From NCBI GenBank assembly GCA_006384855.1, contig VCJN01000051.1, positions 310,001-374,000 on the forward strand: a stretch of DNA of 64,000 nucleotides. Direction: 5' to 3'. This DNA is from Tetraselmis striata. Taxonomy: Eukaryota; Chlorophyta; Chlorodendrophyceae; Chlorodendrales; Chlorodendraceae. The notes under the pieces are model-generated. The model was not told the origin of the DNA, did not search any database, and saw only the letters and a program-made list of their open reading frames with translations. Within the stretch, counting starts at the first letter, position 1, and every line of letters begins with the position of its first letter. The position numbers and the translations under genes are program-made. Below, piece after piece: positions 20,600 through 31,807 of the stretch.

Positions 20600-22043
20600 G
20601 ACACTGAGGCCTGATTTCCTCCACAAGGATTTCAGCGACTGGATGGTACATCGCGAATTATTTCACGAGTACACGAAGAAATACGGACCCTGCGACCCGG
20701 ACGGAGCTTGCGATAATGACGGCATGGATCCTCAAGTTTCTGGTAGTTTTTGCTGTCCGACGCGCCCATTACATGAACATGATCTCGGAGAATATCGGCG
20801 TATTTGACTTAATGCCCTGTATGACCGCATTGAAGAATTTTTGGGCCACTACCTTCGACAAAAGTTATTGCATCCGCATCTACGAGCAATTATTGTGGTC
20901 CCAAAATGGTTGCGTAAGCCGTGGTTTCGACTACTTAGAAATTTTCGTCTGGTGGATGAGTTACCAGCGGAGACTTCTGTGTTTACCTGTCCAACGAACG
21001 ATGGCATAGAAGGTGCGAGACAAGATGTTGGCCCCACTCGATGGGCGTCACGGATCTACGCTGGCGATGGCGCCGGCGTACGGTTTCTACCGCAGCACCT
21101 GAGAACCCCACCGAAGCCTGAGTGGACGCACTCGAAGGTTCTAGTAACCGATGGCAGACGAGTGCTTCTGACTGTAGAAGACAGCGGACTGATTTGGTTT
21201 CCAGAAGGCAAGCGCGGCGACACGGACGCGACGCCGGAGACAACAGCAGTACGACGATTACTCGAGCAAACTGGGTACGAGGTACAGGAGAGCAATCTAC
21301 GGTACCGCGGCACTTTACGGACGGGAGACAACCGGTGTCCTTTATACCTGTATCGCGTTCGTCGTAATACTGTACCTACGGAGACCCCTTTGAACCGTGC
21401 ACTATGGACAACCTGGAAGAAAATATTGGAGGCACGATGTACGGGTTATCTGGAGACGGAGACAGTACGCTACCCACTACGGTACGAGAGCTTCGGCGAA
21501 CAAATTGATGAATACGTCAACCGTAACGTCCGACTACCTGACAAAGACTCCACATCGCATTTGTGCAACGTATCTTCACCGAGTGGTACCCGACTACTGA
21601 CCGTTACTGGCGAATTGCGAGGACGACATTGTAAAATACTGGTGGACTCTGGTGCAACCGAAAATTTTGCGAGTACTGAATGGGTACAATTGTATCAGTG
21701 CTCTACAGTATCCGGAGGAAAATACCGCATAAAACTGGCGGACGGCAGTATGAGTACCAGTACCAAATGGCTGAGCAGCGAAGTACTTACCGTAGGAGCT
21801 TTCGACTATAAATTGGACGCTTTGGTGACAGACCTGGAGAAATTCGACATTATTCTCGGACAACCTTGGCTGGAAACAGTTAATCCTGACATCGACTGGA
21901 CTGCTAAAGTTATTAAACACCGGAAGACTGGACAACACATTGCTACAACGGAAGAGTATACAGTACCTACGACGGTTTACCACCTGAACGCGGCTAAGAT
22001 GGCGAAGGAGCTGAGGAAGAGTCGCGGCGAGGGAACCTTTTGA
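20600..22043 (+). pseudogene. MT-like, Nudix-like and protease polyprotein
   Basis: From 20841 a 400-residue frame runs to 22043. The same frame upstream of a TGA near 20805 continues the module. First, 20630-21000 holds DPDGACDNDGMDPQ, an NA(L)YD-like box, IIVVPKWLRKPWFRLL and LPAETSVFT. This is the layout of the Dam/adenine-methyltransferase-like domain of DIRS and some Ty3 elements, with the NPPY-type motif decayed. Next, 21130-21375 looks like a Nudix fold: VLVTDGRRVLL, then WFPEGKRG and RRLLEQTGYEV. Last, ILVDSGATENF at about 21637-21670 is a retropepsin active site, followed by FDIILGQPWL. The order gag, MT, Nudix, protease is unusual. Confidence 0.7.
21130..21375 (+). other. Nudix-hydrolase-like domain inside the Ty3 polyprotein
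   Basis: The box at 21201-21278 encodes PEGKRGDTDATPETTAVRRL followed by LEQTGYEV. Against the Nudix consensus G-x5-E-x7-R-E-U-x-E-E-x-G-U, the Gly is kept, Asp stands for the first Glu with one extra spacer residue, RE is RR, EE is EQ, and the terminal G-Y is kept. A hydrophobic strand before it and a YRGTL...CPLYLYRV strand pair after it complete the fold. Loss of two acidic metal ligands suggests a decayed or binding-only domain. Confidence 0.55.
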
Positions 22044-22110
22044 TCCGTGTTTTGATCCTTTGATCCCTTTGAACCTGGGAGCGTGTTATGTATGTCCCAC
22101 GGTGCCTCAC

Positions 22111-23466
22111 GACCTGTGAGACCCCGAGCTTGTGGAAACTGTTTTTTCGAGTGAACCTTTGTTTTTCTTCTTATTGTGTAGCCTTTTGACCTACAATGGG
22201 GAAACTGGCGGGCCTTGACCCGTCTTCCACTGTAAGGACTACCCCATTTGCTTACGCTCTATACAATATTATGCATATACACAGTATATACATATACATA
22301 CACATATCTATATATGTATATACTATAACTGCACATATGCACACATATAGAAACCCCGCGCGTCGTGTGCGAGTTTTCGTCCAAACTGGGTTAAGCTATT
22401 GGCTGTATGGGTTGCTTTTAGACGGCCTGTCATGTCGTGGCCCGTCGGGCCCGGTGTGGTGTGCCGTCGTTACTGGCTGGACACTTTATAGAAAATAGCG
22501 GCGCGGGCGGCGGGCGTTACGCATAGTGCCATCTCTGCGGCAACGCTCGGCGGGCATCGCCACCCTTACGAAAACTGCGCCGTTGTCGCGTGTGGGTTTC
22601 CTTCATGACCTCCCTAAGTTAGTCCTCGGTACCGCGGTGATACGGGCCGTTTAGGTGAGGTGAGCTGGTCGCCGGATCCTGGCGGGTGTGGGTAGCCTGA
22701 GCTGTGACAGGACGGCCCCATTGGCCGTTTCCGAGTGCTAACTACGCCAGTCTGTCGGTCGGTACGCAGTGCTGTTCGTCAGTGCGGAGCGTTGGGAGCA
22801 CGAGCCGTGACGGAGGGCTGGGTTCTGCGGGGCTATGGCCCACTACCTGAACGCCTGGTCTACGCCTGCGGGGATCTTGGTGGCCGAAGTGGGCCTGCCC
22901 CTGGTGGACCCCTATGGCGCGGTACTGCCTTTCTTATCTGTACAGGTGTCCGCCCCGGTCGGAGTCGGTGGTCAGGTCGGCATACCTGCTGCTGCCCCTC
23001 TCTTTTATCTGAGCGGGGCCCCGTCTCCGGCAGGTGCGAGCTCCCCCTCCGGCATGTTGTTCTCCTTTCCGGCAATGGTAGTTGGTAGCTGATAATAGGA
23101 AAAAACACAAAATGGGGGGAGGGGTGTGGCGTAGCGTGCCGTGGTAGCAGTGTGGACCTGGAGCTGGGTTTGACGTCGCACTTATGCTTAGTCTGTCTTG
23201 CGCCCCGCTACATGTGTAGCGGTGCGTCGCCCTGCGACCCCCTGTCTGCTCCTCTCGTCCCCGTGCCTTGTTCATGCGCAACGCTCCGAGCGCTGTCCCC
23301 CGACAGCTCCCGTCGTCTCTCTGTTGCTTTTAAATACATGAATATATTTGGCCCGGCGACGTTTAACCTTCCACGGCGTGTACGCTGTGTCACGCTTTGA
23401 CCCGTGGGGGTTGTTACGCCACTTTTATCTTGATTTGGCAAGTGTTACAATGCACGTGCATGCTTC
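22111..23466. other. intergenic stretch with TA/CA microsatellite and one small ORF
   Basis: No recognised gene. Positions 22258-22350 are a TATA/CATA-rich simple repeat. An 85-residue frame at 22835-23092 (MAHYLNAWSTPAG..., Ala/Val/Pro-rich) has plausible composition but no recognisable domain, so I do not call it a gene. Confidence 0.5.
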
Positions 23467-23492
23467 ATATCAACAGTATGATTACTTGGCCA
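23467..23492 (+). repeat. chromovirus LTR fragment, left piece
   Basis: CAACAGTATGATTACTTGGC and the following CA match the LTR at 32112-32132. The LTR text resumes at 24749 after the inserted dimer. Confidence 0.7.
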
Positions 23493-24748
23493 TTAAACTA
23501 CTTCCATGATCAGGCAGGTAGGCACTGGGCAAAGGGAGGCATAGCCAGTTTTTTTTCTAACCTTTTTTTTCGTTTTCTAACCTCAGTTAATACGTAACAA
23601 CGATTAAACTACTTCCATGATCAGGCAGGTAGGCACTGGGCAGAGGGAGGCACAGCCAGTTTTGCCAAGGAAGCCGAAGGCCACAGCGGCCTAGCGGCGC
23701 GCGCTTCCCACGTGCCCGCTAGGCCGGTGTTTGAGAACAAACAACACACCGACGGATGCGCGGGCCGGCCACACGAGCGGCGGCTGTCTCCACGCTCCCC
23801 GCCCATCGCTTGTGCGCAAGCTGCGGACGCTCCACTTGCCGAACAACGAGCACGGCTCGCGCGACGCATCGAAAGCGCCGCGGAGCCGATCGTGCAGGCG
23901 AACGCGGGACGCCAGGCTCACGCAGGGACCGTAGTGTCGCGACGACACGCGCAAGAAGATGCGATTTGGCCCCCTCTCCAACGTTTCCACCACGAGGCGC
24001 TCGAGTAGCGCTCCAGTGACACGTCGCGCGCGATAAGGTGGCCAGTAATTTTAGAAGAAAGCTCCGGCGGCGCCACACGTCGGAAGCAGTAGTAAAAACC
24101 CGGCAGATCAGCGCACAACGCGCCGGGATGTCAGCAGGGTAACAACTCGGGTGTCGTCTCGCGCAAGGGTGACGGACTCCCGCCACGCCGAAGGCAAGCA
24201 GAGGTCGGAGGGATCCGTGCTGCAAGCACCATGGACGGCTGATACCACAGGAGTGTCGGACGTCACGCTGGCGGGCGAGCAACGCGGGGCCGGCTCGCGA
24301 TGGGAAAAGCGCCGGCGTGCCACGCCATACGGGCCGGCGCGGCTGGCACGCCCGCTCTGCGCGATTGGGCGGCCCATGAACAACCTAGCAGCGGAACGCC
24401 ATCGCTGCGGAGGTTTAACGTGCACCGATGATGCCGAGCACACGGTCCCTCACGGCGCAGAGCACCGTGCGATTGTCTGTTGCGCAAGCAACAGCAAAAG
24501 GGATGGACTGTGCCGAGTCCGTGTCCCGCCTAAATAGCCATTGCTGTTGAAGGGTCTAGAGCTGCTGCCACCAACCCTCCGGTGCCGGGGATGCCGGCGG
24601 CCGATGTACGAATCGGCGCAGGAAGATTCCGGAAATTTCCGGAGCATCGTAGCGCCGATTGCACACGGCCGACTAGGGCTGGCACCGCTATAGGATTGGG
24701 GCATCACTCCGTTGTCGTTTTCTAACCTCAGTTAATACTTAACAACGA
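23493..24748. mobile_element. head-to-tail dimer of an unclassified nonautonomous element
   Basis: Unit 1 (23493-23603, 111 bp) and unit 2 (23604-24748, 1145 bp) both begin TTAAACTACTTCCATGATCA and both end CTCAGTTAATAC(G/T)TAACAACGA. Unit 1 is an internal-deletion form. The pair sits inside an LTR whose uninterrupted text reads GGCCATAAAACG elsewhere, so the insertion lies between A and T with no visible target duplication. The 3' end has a small hairpin (GTTAA-TAC-TTAAC) five bases before the terminus. There is no terminal inverted repeat. Unit 2 holds no recognisable protein. A rolling-circle (Helitron-like) or recombinase-type element would fit, but the TC...CTRR ends of classical Helitrons are absent. 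Confidence 0.65.
24628..24643. repeat. 16-bp perfect palindrome near the element's 3' end
   Basis: TCCGGAAATTTCCGGA is self-complementary over all 16 bases. It lies about 105 bp from the end of unit 2, beside a CCGAT...ATCGG inverted pair at about 24600-24616. Confidence 0.8.
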
Positions 24749-24806
24749 TAAAACGTCGCAGATTTGTGGTGGTATTAGGGTAGTCGCTAGGCGCAACCCT
24801 AACAGT
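24749..24806 (+). repeat. chromovirus LTR fragment, right piece
   Basis: TAAAACGTCGCAG and GTGGTGGTATTAGGG through CCCTAACA match the last 55 bases of the LTRs ending at 32187 and 38465. Confidence 0.75.
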
Positions 24807-24859
24807 GGAGCTCGCGTTCTACTGTCGGGCCTCGTCGTCGGTCGGCTTAGCGGCCAACA

Positions 24860-26158
24860 GATCGAGCCGTGCCCCTTACGGCCGGTTGGCGCAGTGCAGC
24901 GGAGAGCTGAGGGCGTGGCCGCATGCGTCGAGGTGGTTGACCTTGGAGCCCAGGTAGGACTTCATGTAGGTGGGGCAGGACCCGTCGCCCTAACGGTGGG
25001 TGGACGCATCTGTAGATGAGAGCAGCTCCGCGGGCGTAGTGTAGTTGCTCGTGGCTGCCGCCGCATGGGACCTCGGAGCCACTAGGGCGGCGCGCGTCGC
25101 GCCGGCCTAGGCCTAGGCCGTCAGAGATTTGTTCTTCTTAACCCCTTGGTCGGCCTTGCCGGTGAGTACCGCGATAGCTTCGACTAGTTTGGTATAGTCG
25201 GCAGGGGTGGGGGTGAACGGGGCAGGTAGGACCGCGGGCTCCGACGGATGAGCCGAGGCAAGTGCCGGAGCTGGAACCGGTGCAGGAGCCGGAGCTCGCG
25301 CTGCCGGTGTCACCGGGGGTAGCCTTGCGGGGGTAATCCCATCCGCGAGACCACGTGCCGGCGCGCGCTCGGCTAGCGGGGTATTTAGTCTGCGGATGGA
25401 CCGGGCCGTGATCGTAGCAAGTAGCTCGTTAGTTGTACGGGTAGTCGAAATCAATGCGGGACGGTCGGTTCGCCCGATTCAGTAACTTCGTCGGTGAGGA
25501 TCAACCCCCAACGGTCGCGCACGCCCGAGCAGCAGACGCAGATGACTCGAGCGGCTGATGATAGGTCAGCTCCTAGCGCCTCTGCGGCGCAAGCAGCTGC
25601 GATGTTGCCGGCACAGGTGGTGACGTTGCAGATGTAGACTCCGTCGGCCTCCTCGATGTCGATAGGGATGGTCATCGCTTGGCTGGCCGCAGCCGACGCA
25701 CACGCAAATGTGCCCGTGTCCGGTGCCGCCGTGGTCGTCGTGCGCTAGCAAGGGGAGTCCATGGTTGCTGTGGCGCTTGCGGTAGGGTATGCCGTTGTTT
25801 CTGTGGTACGGGCACCGTTGGCGATTCACTTATTGAGCTGCCACATCGGTGGGCAGTTGAGTCGTCCTCGGAATGTGTCGTTAAAGAACGCGGTGCGATC
25901 AGCGTCGGCCAGTCGAGCGATGGTGTCGCGATGAGCCGGCGCTCGAGAGAGCAGTACTGGGTTGGTAATATGCAACCAGACGGTGCGGTGGACCTCGGCG
26001 GTATCGTGCCACCGCCAATTTGCCCGTAGCATAGGGGTGAAGGTAGCATACAGGTCGTGGGCATGTTCGTCATGCAATTCGGCGAGAGTCTCCGTGGCGG
26101 CTCGTGGCGGCACAAGGGGCCGCTCGTCAACGGCCGGGCCGCCCGAGCCGGTAGCCAT
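24860..26158 (-). pseudogene. broken gag-like ORF of an unclassified retroelement
   Basis: Minus-strand frames join in series. MATGSGGPAVDERPL starts at 26158 and runs through TETLAELHDEHAHDLYATFT and DADRTAFFNDTFRGRL. A Cys/His patch (ICVCVGCGQPSDDH) follows, then VYICNVTTCAGNIAAACAA. A Pro/Ala-rich tail ends at 25113 with TGKADQGVKKNKSL, and Cys/His-containing text may continue towards 24860. The frame is broken near 25850 and 25450. The layout (helical N-terminus, Cys cluster, Pro-rich end) suggests gag, and the LTR end at 24806 is adjacent. No polymerase is present. Identity is uncertain. Confidence 0.35.
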
Positions 26159-27747
26159 GGTGCAGTGCAGGTGGGTGCGGGTTCGTGTAGGGAGGCCAGA
26201 GCCTAGTTTCAGGGCGACTTGTTCCGCTGGTGGTTACAAATGCTGGAAAAAAATGTTGTTGCGAGGAGCACCCGCAACTGCCCTCCTCCCAGTTTCTAAC
26301 AAACGCAATGCCTTTCTAGACGGCCCCGAGCCAGTCTCATGTTTGTAGGCAGTTGGGTCCCCTCACGGATCCAATCACCACTTAATAATCATTGCAACTA
26401 ACCATTGTAACTATAATTTTCTAATATTTCTTGGTCTTGATCTTCTCTTGCCTCAACCTTCATCTGCAGAATACCAATGCGGCTTTGGCCCACATGCCAC
26501 CACTAAACATGATATTGCGATGTCGTCATTTTGTACCTTCGTGCAATACACGTCACTGTTACATATATACACGGTCACATAGTTATTTACAGGTATATTT
26601 TAGGATGTAGTGAAGGAGGCCAACATGTTGCCATCTCAAGCAGTGGCTGATCTTTTGCGACGGGAATCATGATACCGAACTCCTAGTAACTTGATGTGGT
26701 TATTTCTTGTCTCGTCATGTAATTAATTTTGCGCTTGGCATGTAGCGCTTTGGTTAATCGGAGTATGCATACACAATTTGAATGATGGCTACATATTAGC
26801 GATACATAATTCTTCATTACAAGCATCGCGGCACGGCAGCAAGGCGTCTCATTGGCTTGTTGCAACGAGGTAGGCACCATTCGCGCAGCAAACTGTAAAC
26901 GTGGCGGCAGCCGTCCTGCCTTGAGACTGCTGAAGCACGACAAATGTTGTCCGGTATGCACGTCTTGCGTGACGGCCACTCATGACTGATCGCAAAGTCT
27001 GCAATTATTCATGGATTCAGAATGCGACCAAGCGAAGCCTAAAATCACATACTAGAGTAATGCATAGTTGGGGTAGGATATGGCCGCCGTATGGCGGGCT
27101 AATGATGTGCACTATTCATGTTGCTTGTAAACAGCAACCCTTTGCACACATTGTGCAGATGATTGTATATTTGTATTGTTGGATTGTCGCTTTTGGCGGC
27201 CTTATTCCTGCAAATTACCGAAAGGAATAGGTTTAATGGCGTGATGAAAGTTGCTGAAATGTGTCCAACCCGGGAAGATGTGAAGTGAAGATGTGTCAGC
27301 AGGTGTGATGAATTAGAAGGGTGGGGCAGGGGTGCAGTGGGCGTAGGGGTATCATAGTGTGTAGAGATGGGTGGCGGAGGGCGCCTCCGTCAAGAGGGCG
27401 CCTCGCTTAGAATCCTTATATTAGCTCTATCTATGAAGACTACGACCTTCTTGCTGCGACATTGGATGATTATCAAATGATCCATTAGCAAGCAAGCGTT
27501 TATTCTAGGCTCAATATTTCTCTCGTAACCTTATTCTTATACATATCGAGATATCCCCTTCCGGGCTGAATGTAGTTCTTCCCTTAGTTGTGGGTATAGC
27601 GTGATAATGCTAAGTTGACAGGGTGAACGTGTCAAGCCAGGGAGCTTTATTTATACATGTAGACGGGGTTACCACAAGGGCTTCGTCCTTATTAATCGGC
27701 CATGATGTATCACCGCGCCATCACCGGCAATCTGAAGTTACCTTCGT
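26159..27747. other. AT-rich intergenic DNA
   Basis: No gene recognised. Short open frames on both strands lack domain signals. A GGGCGCCTC motif is repeated within 20 bases near 27385-27410. Base composition is clearly lower in GC than the host exons. Confidence 0.5.
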
Positions 27748-28100
27748 GACCAAGCACAGCGGCGTACATTAGACTAGGAGACAGCCCGGCGCAGGGACAG
27801 AACAATATCACGACAGTACGAATGTACGATGCTGATTTCCGGGACGCCTTGGGGGGGCGGCGTGGGACATGTTGTCCGCATAAGACCCCAACAGCAAGCC
27901 GCCTACCTAGAGGTAGCTAGGATCATTAGGTGCTGAGCTTATCATATGTAACATGACGACTGATCAGAGACGCCCTTGCAAGGGGCCGGACGGTTTGAAT
28001 GCTCAGCTTGAGCTGCTCCTAGCAACCGGCCGTGCAGCACCATCGCACATACCAATTGTCCGCCACCGGCTACCTATGCCGGAGCTCTGCTTGTCTAAGG
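27748..28100. repeat. direct repeat A, copy 1
   Basis: Starts GACCAAGCACAGCGGCGTAC. It shares many blocks in the same order with 28816-29165, including CCGGGACGCC, ACATGTTGTC, TAGGATCATTAGG, GAGCT.ATCATATGT and GCACAT. Identity is about 70 percent with indels. Confidence 0.65.
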
Positions 28101-28815
28101 TTGCAACCGTTGTACTTATCCGTCCGTGTGCCGGGGGACAAAAATCTGGAAGGCGTGCGATATGCCTCTATGCCGGAGGTGGTTCCACCTAGGGGGGTCA
28201 GCCACTCAGCCCCGTGTTAGAGATATGCGCGTTTACACGCTCCATGCTGGCGCCCCCTTCCGGCGACTTCTTCTTTCATGCATGCCCCCGTTGGTGATGC
28301 CCAGGCGTTCCATGCTCGTCGCACTTCGCCGGACAATGGCTACACTCGCTTTGTGGAGCTCGTCAAGTGCGTGTATGTATCAGTGTGCGTTCCCGGTCAC
28401 GTTGGACGGGCACACCTGCGCGTCTCATTGTGGGCGTCTGACCTTAGGTCAACGGTTGTGTGAGTAGATGTGTCGCCCGCTGCGCCTTCTCACGGATGCT
28501 GGCGGGTAGGCGATGTGAAAGGCGCGGGGACACTCCATTGCAATACTGCTTGTTTTGTGGCTTCGATCATGCGGGTTGTTGCTTCCGTCGGTGCTCGCTA
28601 TTGAGGTGTGGTGGACGGTGGTGCCGTGGTGGTGGTTGCTCCCATGGGGGCTCAGCATGGCTTAGGTGATGCCACCTAATCTTGTTCATATGCTACGGGT
28701 CTTCCTACTCCCAAGCGCCCATCCACCTATGTCAGGCCACTTGTACGTCGTACAAGCGGCCGCTGCCGTCTTTGGCAATAAAGGGTCTTGGCCACCGGAG
28801 AGGGGCCACCGGAAA
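28101..28815. other. interior between direct repeats A
   Basis: GC-rich, with no recognised protein. Overlapping short frames at 28126-28467 and 28460-28669 have no domain signal. Confidence 0.45.
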
Positions 28816-29165
28816 GACCAAGCACAACGGCGTACGGGAGACCTGTGGAGAATGGTACGATGATTCCCGGGACGCCCGACGCCATGGGACCATGGGTAGC
28901 CCTGGTGGGACCTACATGTTGTCTATGTAAGACCCTAGCGACAAGCCCTAGCTAGAGCTACCTAGGATCATTAGGGGCTGAGCTCATCATATGTGAATGA
29001 TCATAGACTCATTTGCGATTCATTTGCATTCGGCCGGTTCATATGCCTAGCTAGAGCTGCTCATAGCGACCGGTCGTGCAGCCGTATCGCACATATAGCA
29101 ATTGTCCCATGCGCTCCCGGCTATATGTGCCCGATCTCTACATGTCTGAGGCATCCAAGCCTTCC
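28816..29165. repeat. direct repeat A, copy 2
   Basis: Second copy, 1068 bp downstream of the first and in the same orientation. It contains the palindromic CATATG and CCTAGCTAG motifs. The pair could be LTRs of a small nonautonomous element, but TG...CA ends were not found. Confidence 0.65.
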
Positions 29166-29371
29166 CACTCCGTGTTTTTTCTTCGTGTAGGCTTGCGGCT
29201 TGCACTAGTAGGTAATTGGTCCGCTCGGGCTGCGCTCGGAAGGTCCGGCGGGCGGCCCAAGCTCGCCGACAGCTCGCCGACGGCTCACCGGCTCCGCCTG
29301 CGGCCGGGTTTTGGAGTTTGTGCAGATTGCCTTGGAAACAAGCAGCAGCTGAGGAGGGTGGCTTAGAATCT

Positions 29372-29835
29372 GTTACAGTTCTCAGGGCTCAACGGAGCCC
29401 TTATTTAGTACTATCAGCAGCTACACTTGCTGACTATGGACTCAAATGGGGATGCTAGCAGGTGCACCTTAGCACTGCTGTATCTAGTATGTAAAGCATA
29501 TTGAGCCACCATTCTGGCGGCTCCTGTATCTAAACTAGTTGCTGAGTTGGCGCCCAGAGTTGCATGGCCATCTGAGGTCATTCTAGAGTGGGCATGTTCA
29601 CCACATGCCTGCTGATGGCTTTCTAGGAGATGGGCTCCTAGGGGAGCTCTCAGCTCTTAATATATCACGCCATATATATACTTTGCCTAAGTACTAGTGC
29701 CAAATATCAGCGCAACACATCCAGCTCCAAGTGGGCAGTGCAGTCTGCCAAACACTGCAGCTGGTGGTCTTACAGTCAGATCAGCAAATCAGCATATCAG
29801 TAACATACCAGTGTAATATATTATTACCACTCAAC
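29372..29835 (-). repeat. 3' LTR of a second copia element
   Basis: 464 bp reading TGTTACAG...ACTCAACA on the plus strand. The minus-strand purine tract (GAGGAGGTAGGGG) adjoins it at 29836-29848. Most of it recurs at 38471-38806. Confidence 0.8.
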
Positions 29836-31607
29836 ACCCCTACCTCCTCACTGGTTGATTCAGCTTGCATATCATTCATGACCTCAGCGCTGAGTGCCTC
29901 AGATTGAGATCGTGGCAGTGCTTTGGTAAACATGTCTGCGAGCGTCTCATGAGTGGGCACATAGTGGATATGGTGATATGTGGATATGTGCACAGCACCT
30001 TGGCGGCGTCTTGTCAAGTGAAGTCGGATGTCCAGATGCTTGGTCCGCGCGGACGTCACATCCGTGGTGGCAATGACTATGCACGCATGGTTGTCCTCAC
30101 CGACGGGAGTGGGCGCTGTCTGCCGGAAGCCCAGTTCTTCTAGCATCTGGCGCAGAAACACTGTCTCTTGCACGGTCATGCAGAGAGCGATGTACTCTGC
30201 CTCAGGTGTTGATAGGGCCACCAATGCATGTAATTTCGATAAGAAGCTGATTGCTCCTCCGCAAAGGAAGAAAACGTAGCAAGTAGTAGACTTGCATTGA
30301 CTGAGCGTGTATTCCTGTCTCATGGACTCCATCCATTGTGGTGCCTTGGGACCATTGATCGCCTCCTCAAATGTGATAGGGTCACCAAGCGCCTCGCCTG
30401 CCAGCACGAATGCCCAGTCGGCTGGGTCAATGTTGCGATTGAAGCACAGTAGTGACAGCTCATCATGTATGGGGCACTCGCCAAGCATCACTGCTGGTGC
30501 ATAGGACTGAGTCTGCCACGGACCATAATCCGGGTTGTACACTCTGCGGCGTCTGTTGCGCACTCCTCGGGTGTCCTGTCGGGTACGCGCGGCTGCAGCT
30601 GGCGTTGGCGCGGTTGATGAAGACGGGGAAGGGGGGGGTCGCAGGTACATTGCCGGGTCGTAGTGGCTGATTGGGGACGATTGGCGCACGAATTACTGGT
30701 GTCGGGGGCAGTGGGGTGATAACAGGAGGCTGAGCTCGTGGCATAGGGGCAGGGGGAGTTGTTTTTCCGCTCGGAGGAGGAGGTGTTGCTTCGCGAGGCG
30801 CTGTAGGCTCTGAGGAACTGGGCGCCGGGGGTAAAGTGTTGTCATGAGCTATCGGGGGTAACGCGCTGCCAGGAGTATCACTTGTGTTGCCGTCGTCGCT
30901 ATCATTGTCGCTGTCGCTGTGGATACGGTTGCAGCTTCAAGTAGACCCCCACGCAAGATCAGAGGTAGCGGGTCGATGGGTTGTATCGCTGCGCATGTGG
31001 GGCAACGGCAGGTCCGGGCTTCTCCAGGGCGGATGCCCCTCCTGCGGTGGATGCCTCGGCTACTGAGTTGAACGCCCCTCCTAAAGCTGATGGAGTCTCG
31101 AACTCTCGACCCTTCCTGAGTGGCAGCATGCCACTCATCTTGCACATCATGCGACACGGCGGGACCATGGGGCGTCTTGGCGAAAGCAACGGACCGGCTC
31201 GCGATGACGGTGCGTGTGTCAATCATCAGTGGGGTCCGCCGCAGCCGCAGTGGGATATCCACGACGGCTCGTCGCATAGTGCGGTTGTCGATATGGACTA
31301 CGAGCATCATGCCAAACTTCCAGTACGAGTCCGCGATAGCTGCATTGATAAGCATGCAGCGCGCCCATGTACTAAGGGTGCACCACGAGCGCTCACATAA
31401 GCCATTCTGAAATTAGTTGTACGGGTGGGGCTGCATATGTGCGACGCACTTGCAACGCGTCGCATGCGCCTATGTATGATGCGCTCCGGAACGGGGTGTC
31501 ATTGTCAAGTCGTAGGGCTTGCACAGTGAACCCGAGTGACTGTTGACGACTGTGGCCAACTGGGAGCTGGATGTGTTGCGCCGATATTTGGCACTGGTAC
31601 TTTTGCA
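29372..31607 (-). mobile_element. internally deleted Ty1/copia element
   Basis: 3' LTR, purine tract, RNase H and part of the integrase on the minus strand. RT is missing. The upper end stops at 31607, where an inverted LTR fragment begins. A separate direct LTR copy starts at 31808 and is itself split by the chromovirus. Confidence 0.75.
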
Positions 31608-31608
31608 T
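29781..31608 (-). pseudogene. copia pol remnant with the RT palm deleted
   Basis: Integrase core text (GFTVQALRLDNDTPFRSASY) lies at 31600-31400. LINAAIADSYWKFGMMLVVH, the integrase C-terminal part, follows at 31355-31290. A 302-residue frame from 30689 begins in the Pro-rich linker. It reaches the first RT strands (KAPQWMESMRQEY) and then passes in frame straight to RNase H (GGAISFLSKLHALVALSTPE, HACIVIATTDVTSARTKHLD, DMFTKALPRS). The RT palm with its catalytic Asp residues is gone, with the junction near 30285-30310. It ends GVLSGNN over the purine tract. Confidence 0.8.
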
Positions 31609-31806
31609 AATACATATATGGCGATATATATATTAAAGAGCTGAGAGCTCCCCCCGGAGCTCAGCTCCTAGAGAGCCATCAACATGCATGTGGTGAACAT
31701 GCCCACCCTAGAATGACCTCAGATGGACATGCAACTCTGGGCGCCATCTCAGCAAGTAGTTCACAGACAGGAGTTGCCAAAATGGCGGCTCAACATGCTT
31801 TATATA
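31608..31806 (+). repeat. inverted copia LTR fragment
   Basis: The reverse complement of this stretch matches 29490-29690 (GAGCTCTCAGCTCT, GGCATGTTCACCACATGC, TGAGGTCATTCTAG). It lies back to back with the direct copy that starts at 31808. Confidence 0.75.
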
Positions 31807-31807
31807 C

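Larger units (their letters stand above)
18896..22110 (+). mobile_element. Ty3/gypsy element front half: LTR, gag, MT-like, Nudix-like, protease
   Basis: 5' LTR 18896-19305, PBS at 19308, gag 19345-20502, then a second reading frame with an MT-like module, a Nudix-like domain and the aspartic protease, ending at 22043. No RT, RNase H or integrase follows, and I find no 3' LTR, so the element is truncated after protease. It is a different lineage from its minus-strand neighbour: their protease regions share only about half of their residues. Confidence 0.8.

Noticed and set aside
22835..23092. 85-residue Ala/Val/Pro-rich frame
   Set aside because: Plausible composition but no homology I recognise, no splice or promoter context, and it lies in repeat-rich DNA.
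23493..24748. Classical Helitron
   Set aside because: A^T site and 3' hairpin fit, but the TC 5' end and CTRR 3' end are missing, so the class is left open.
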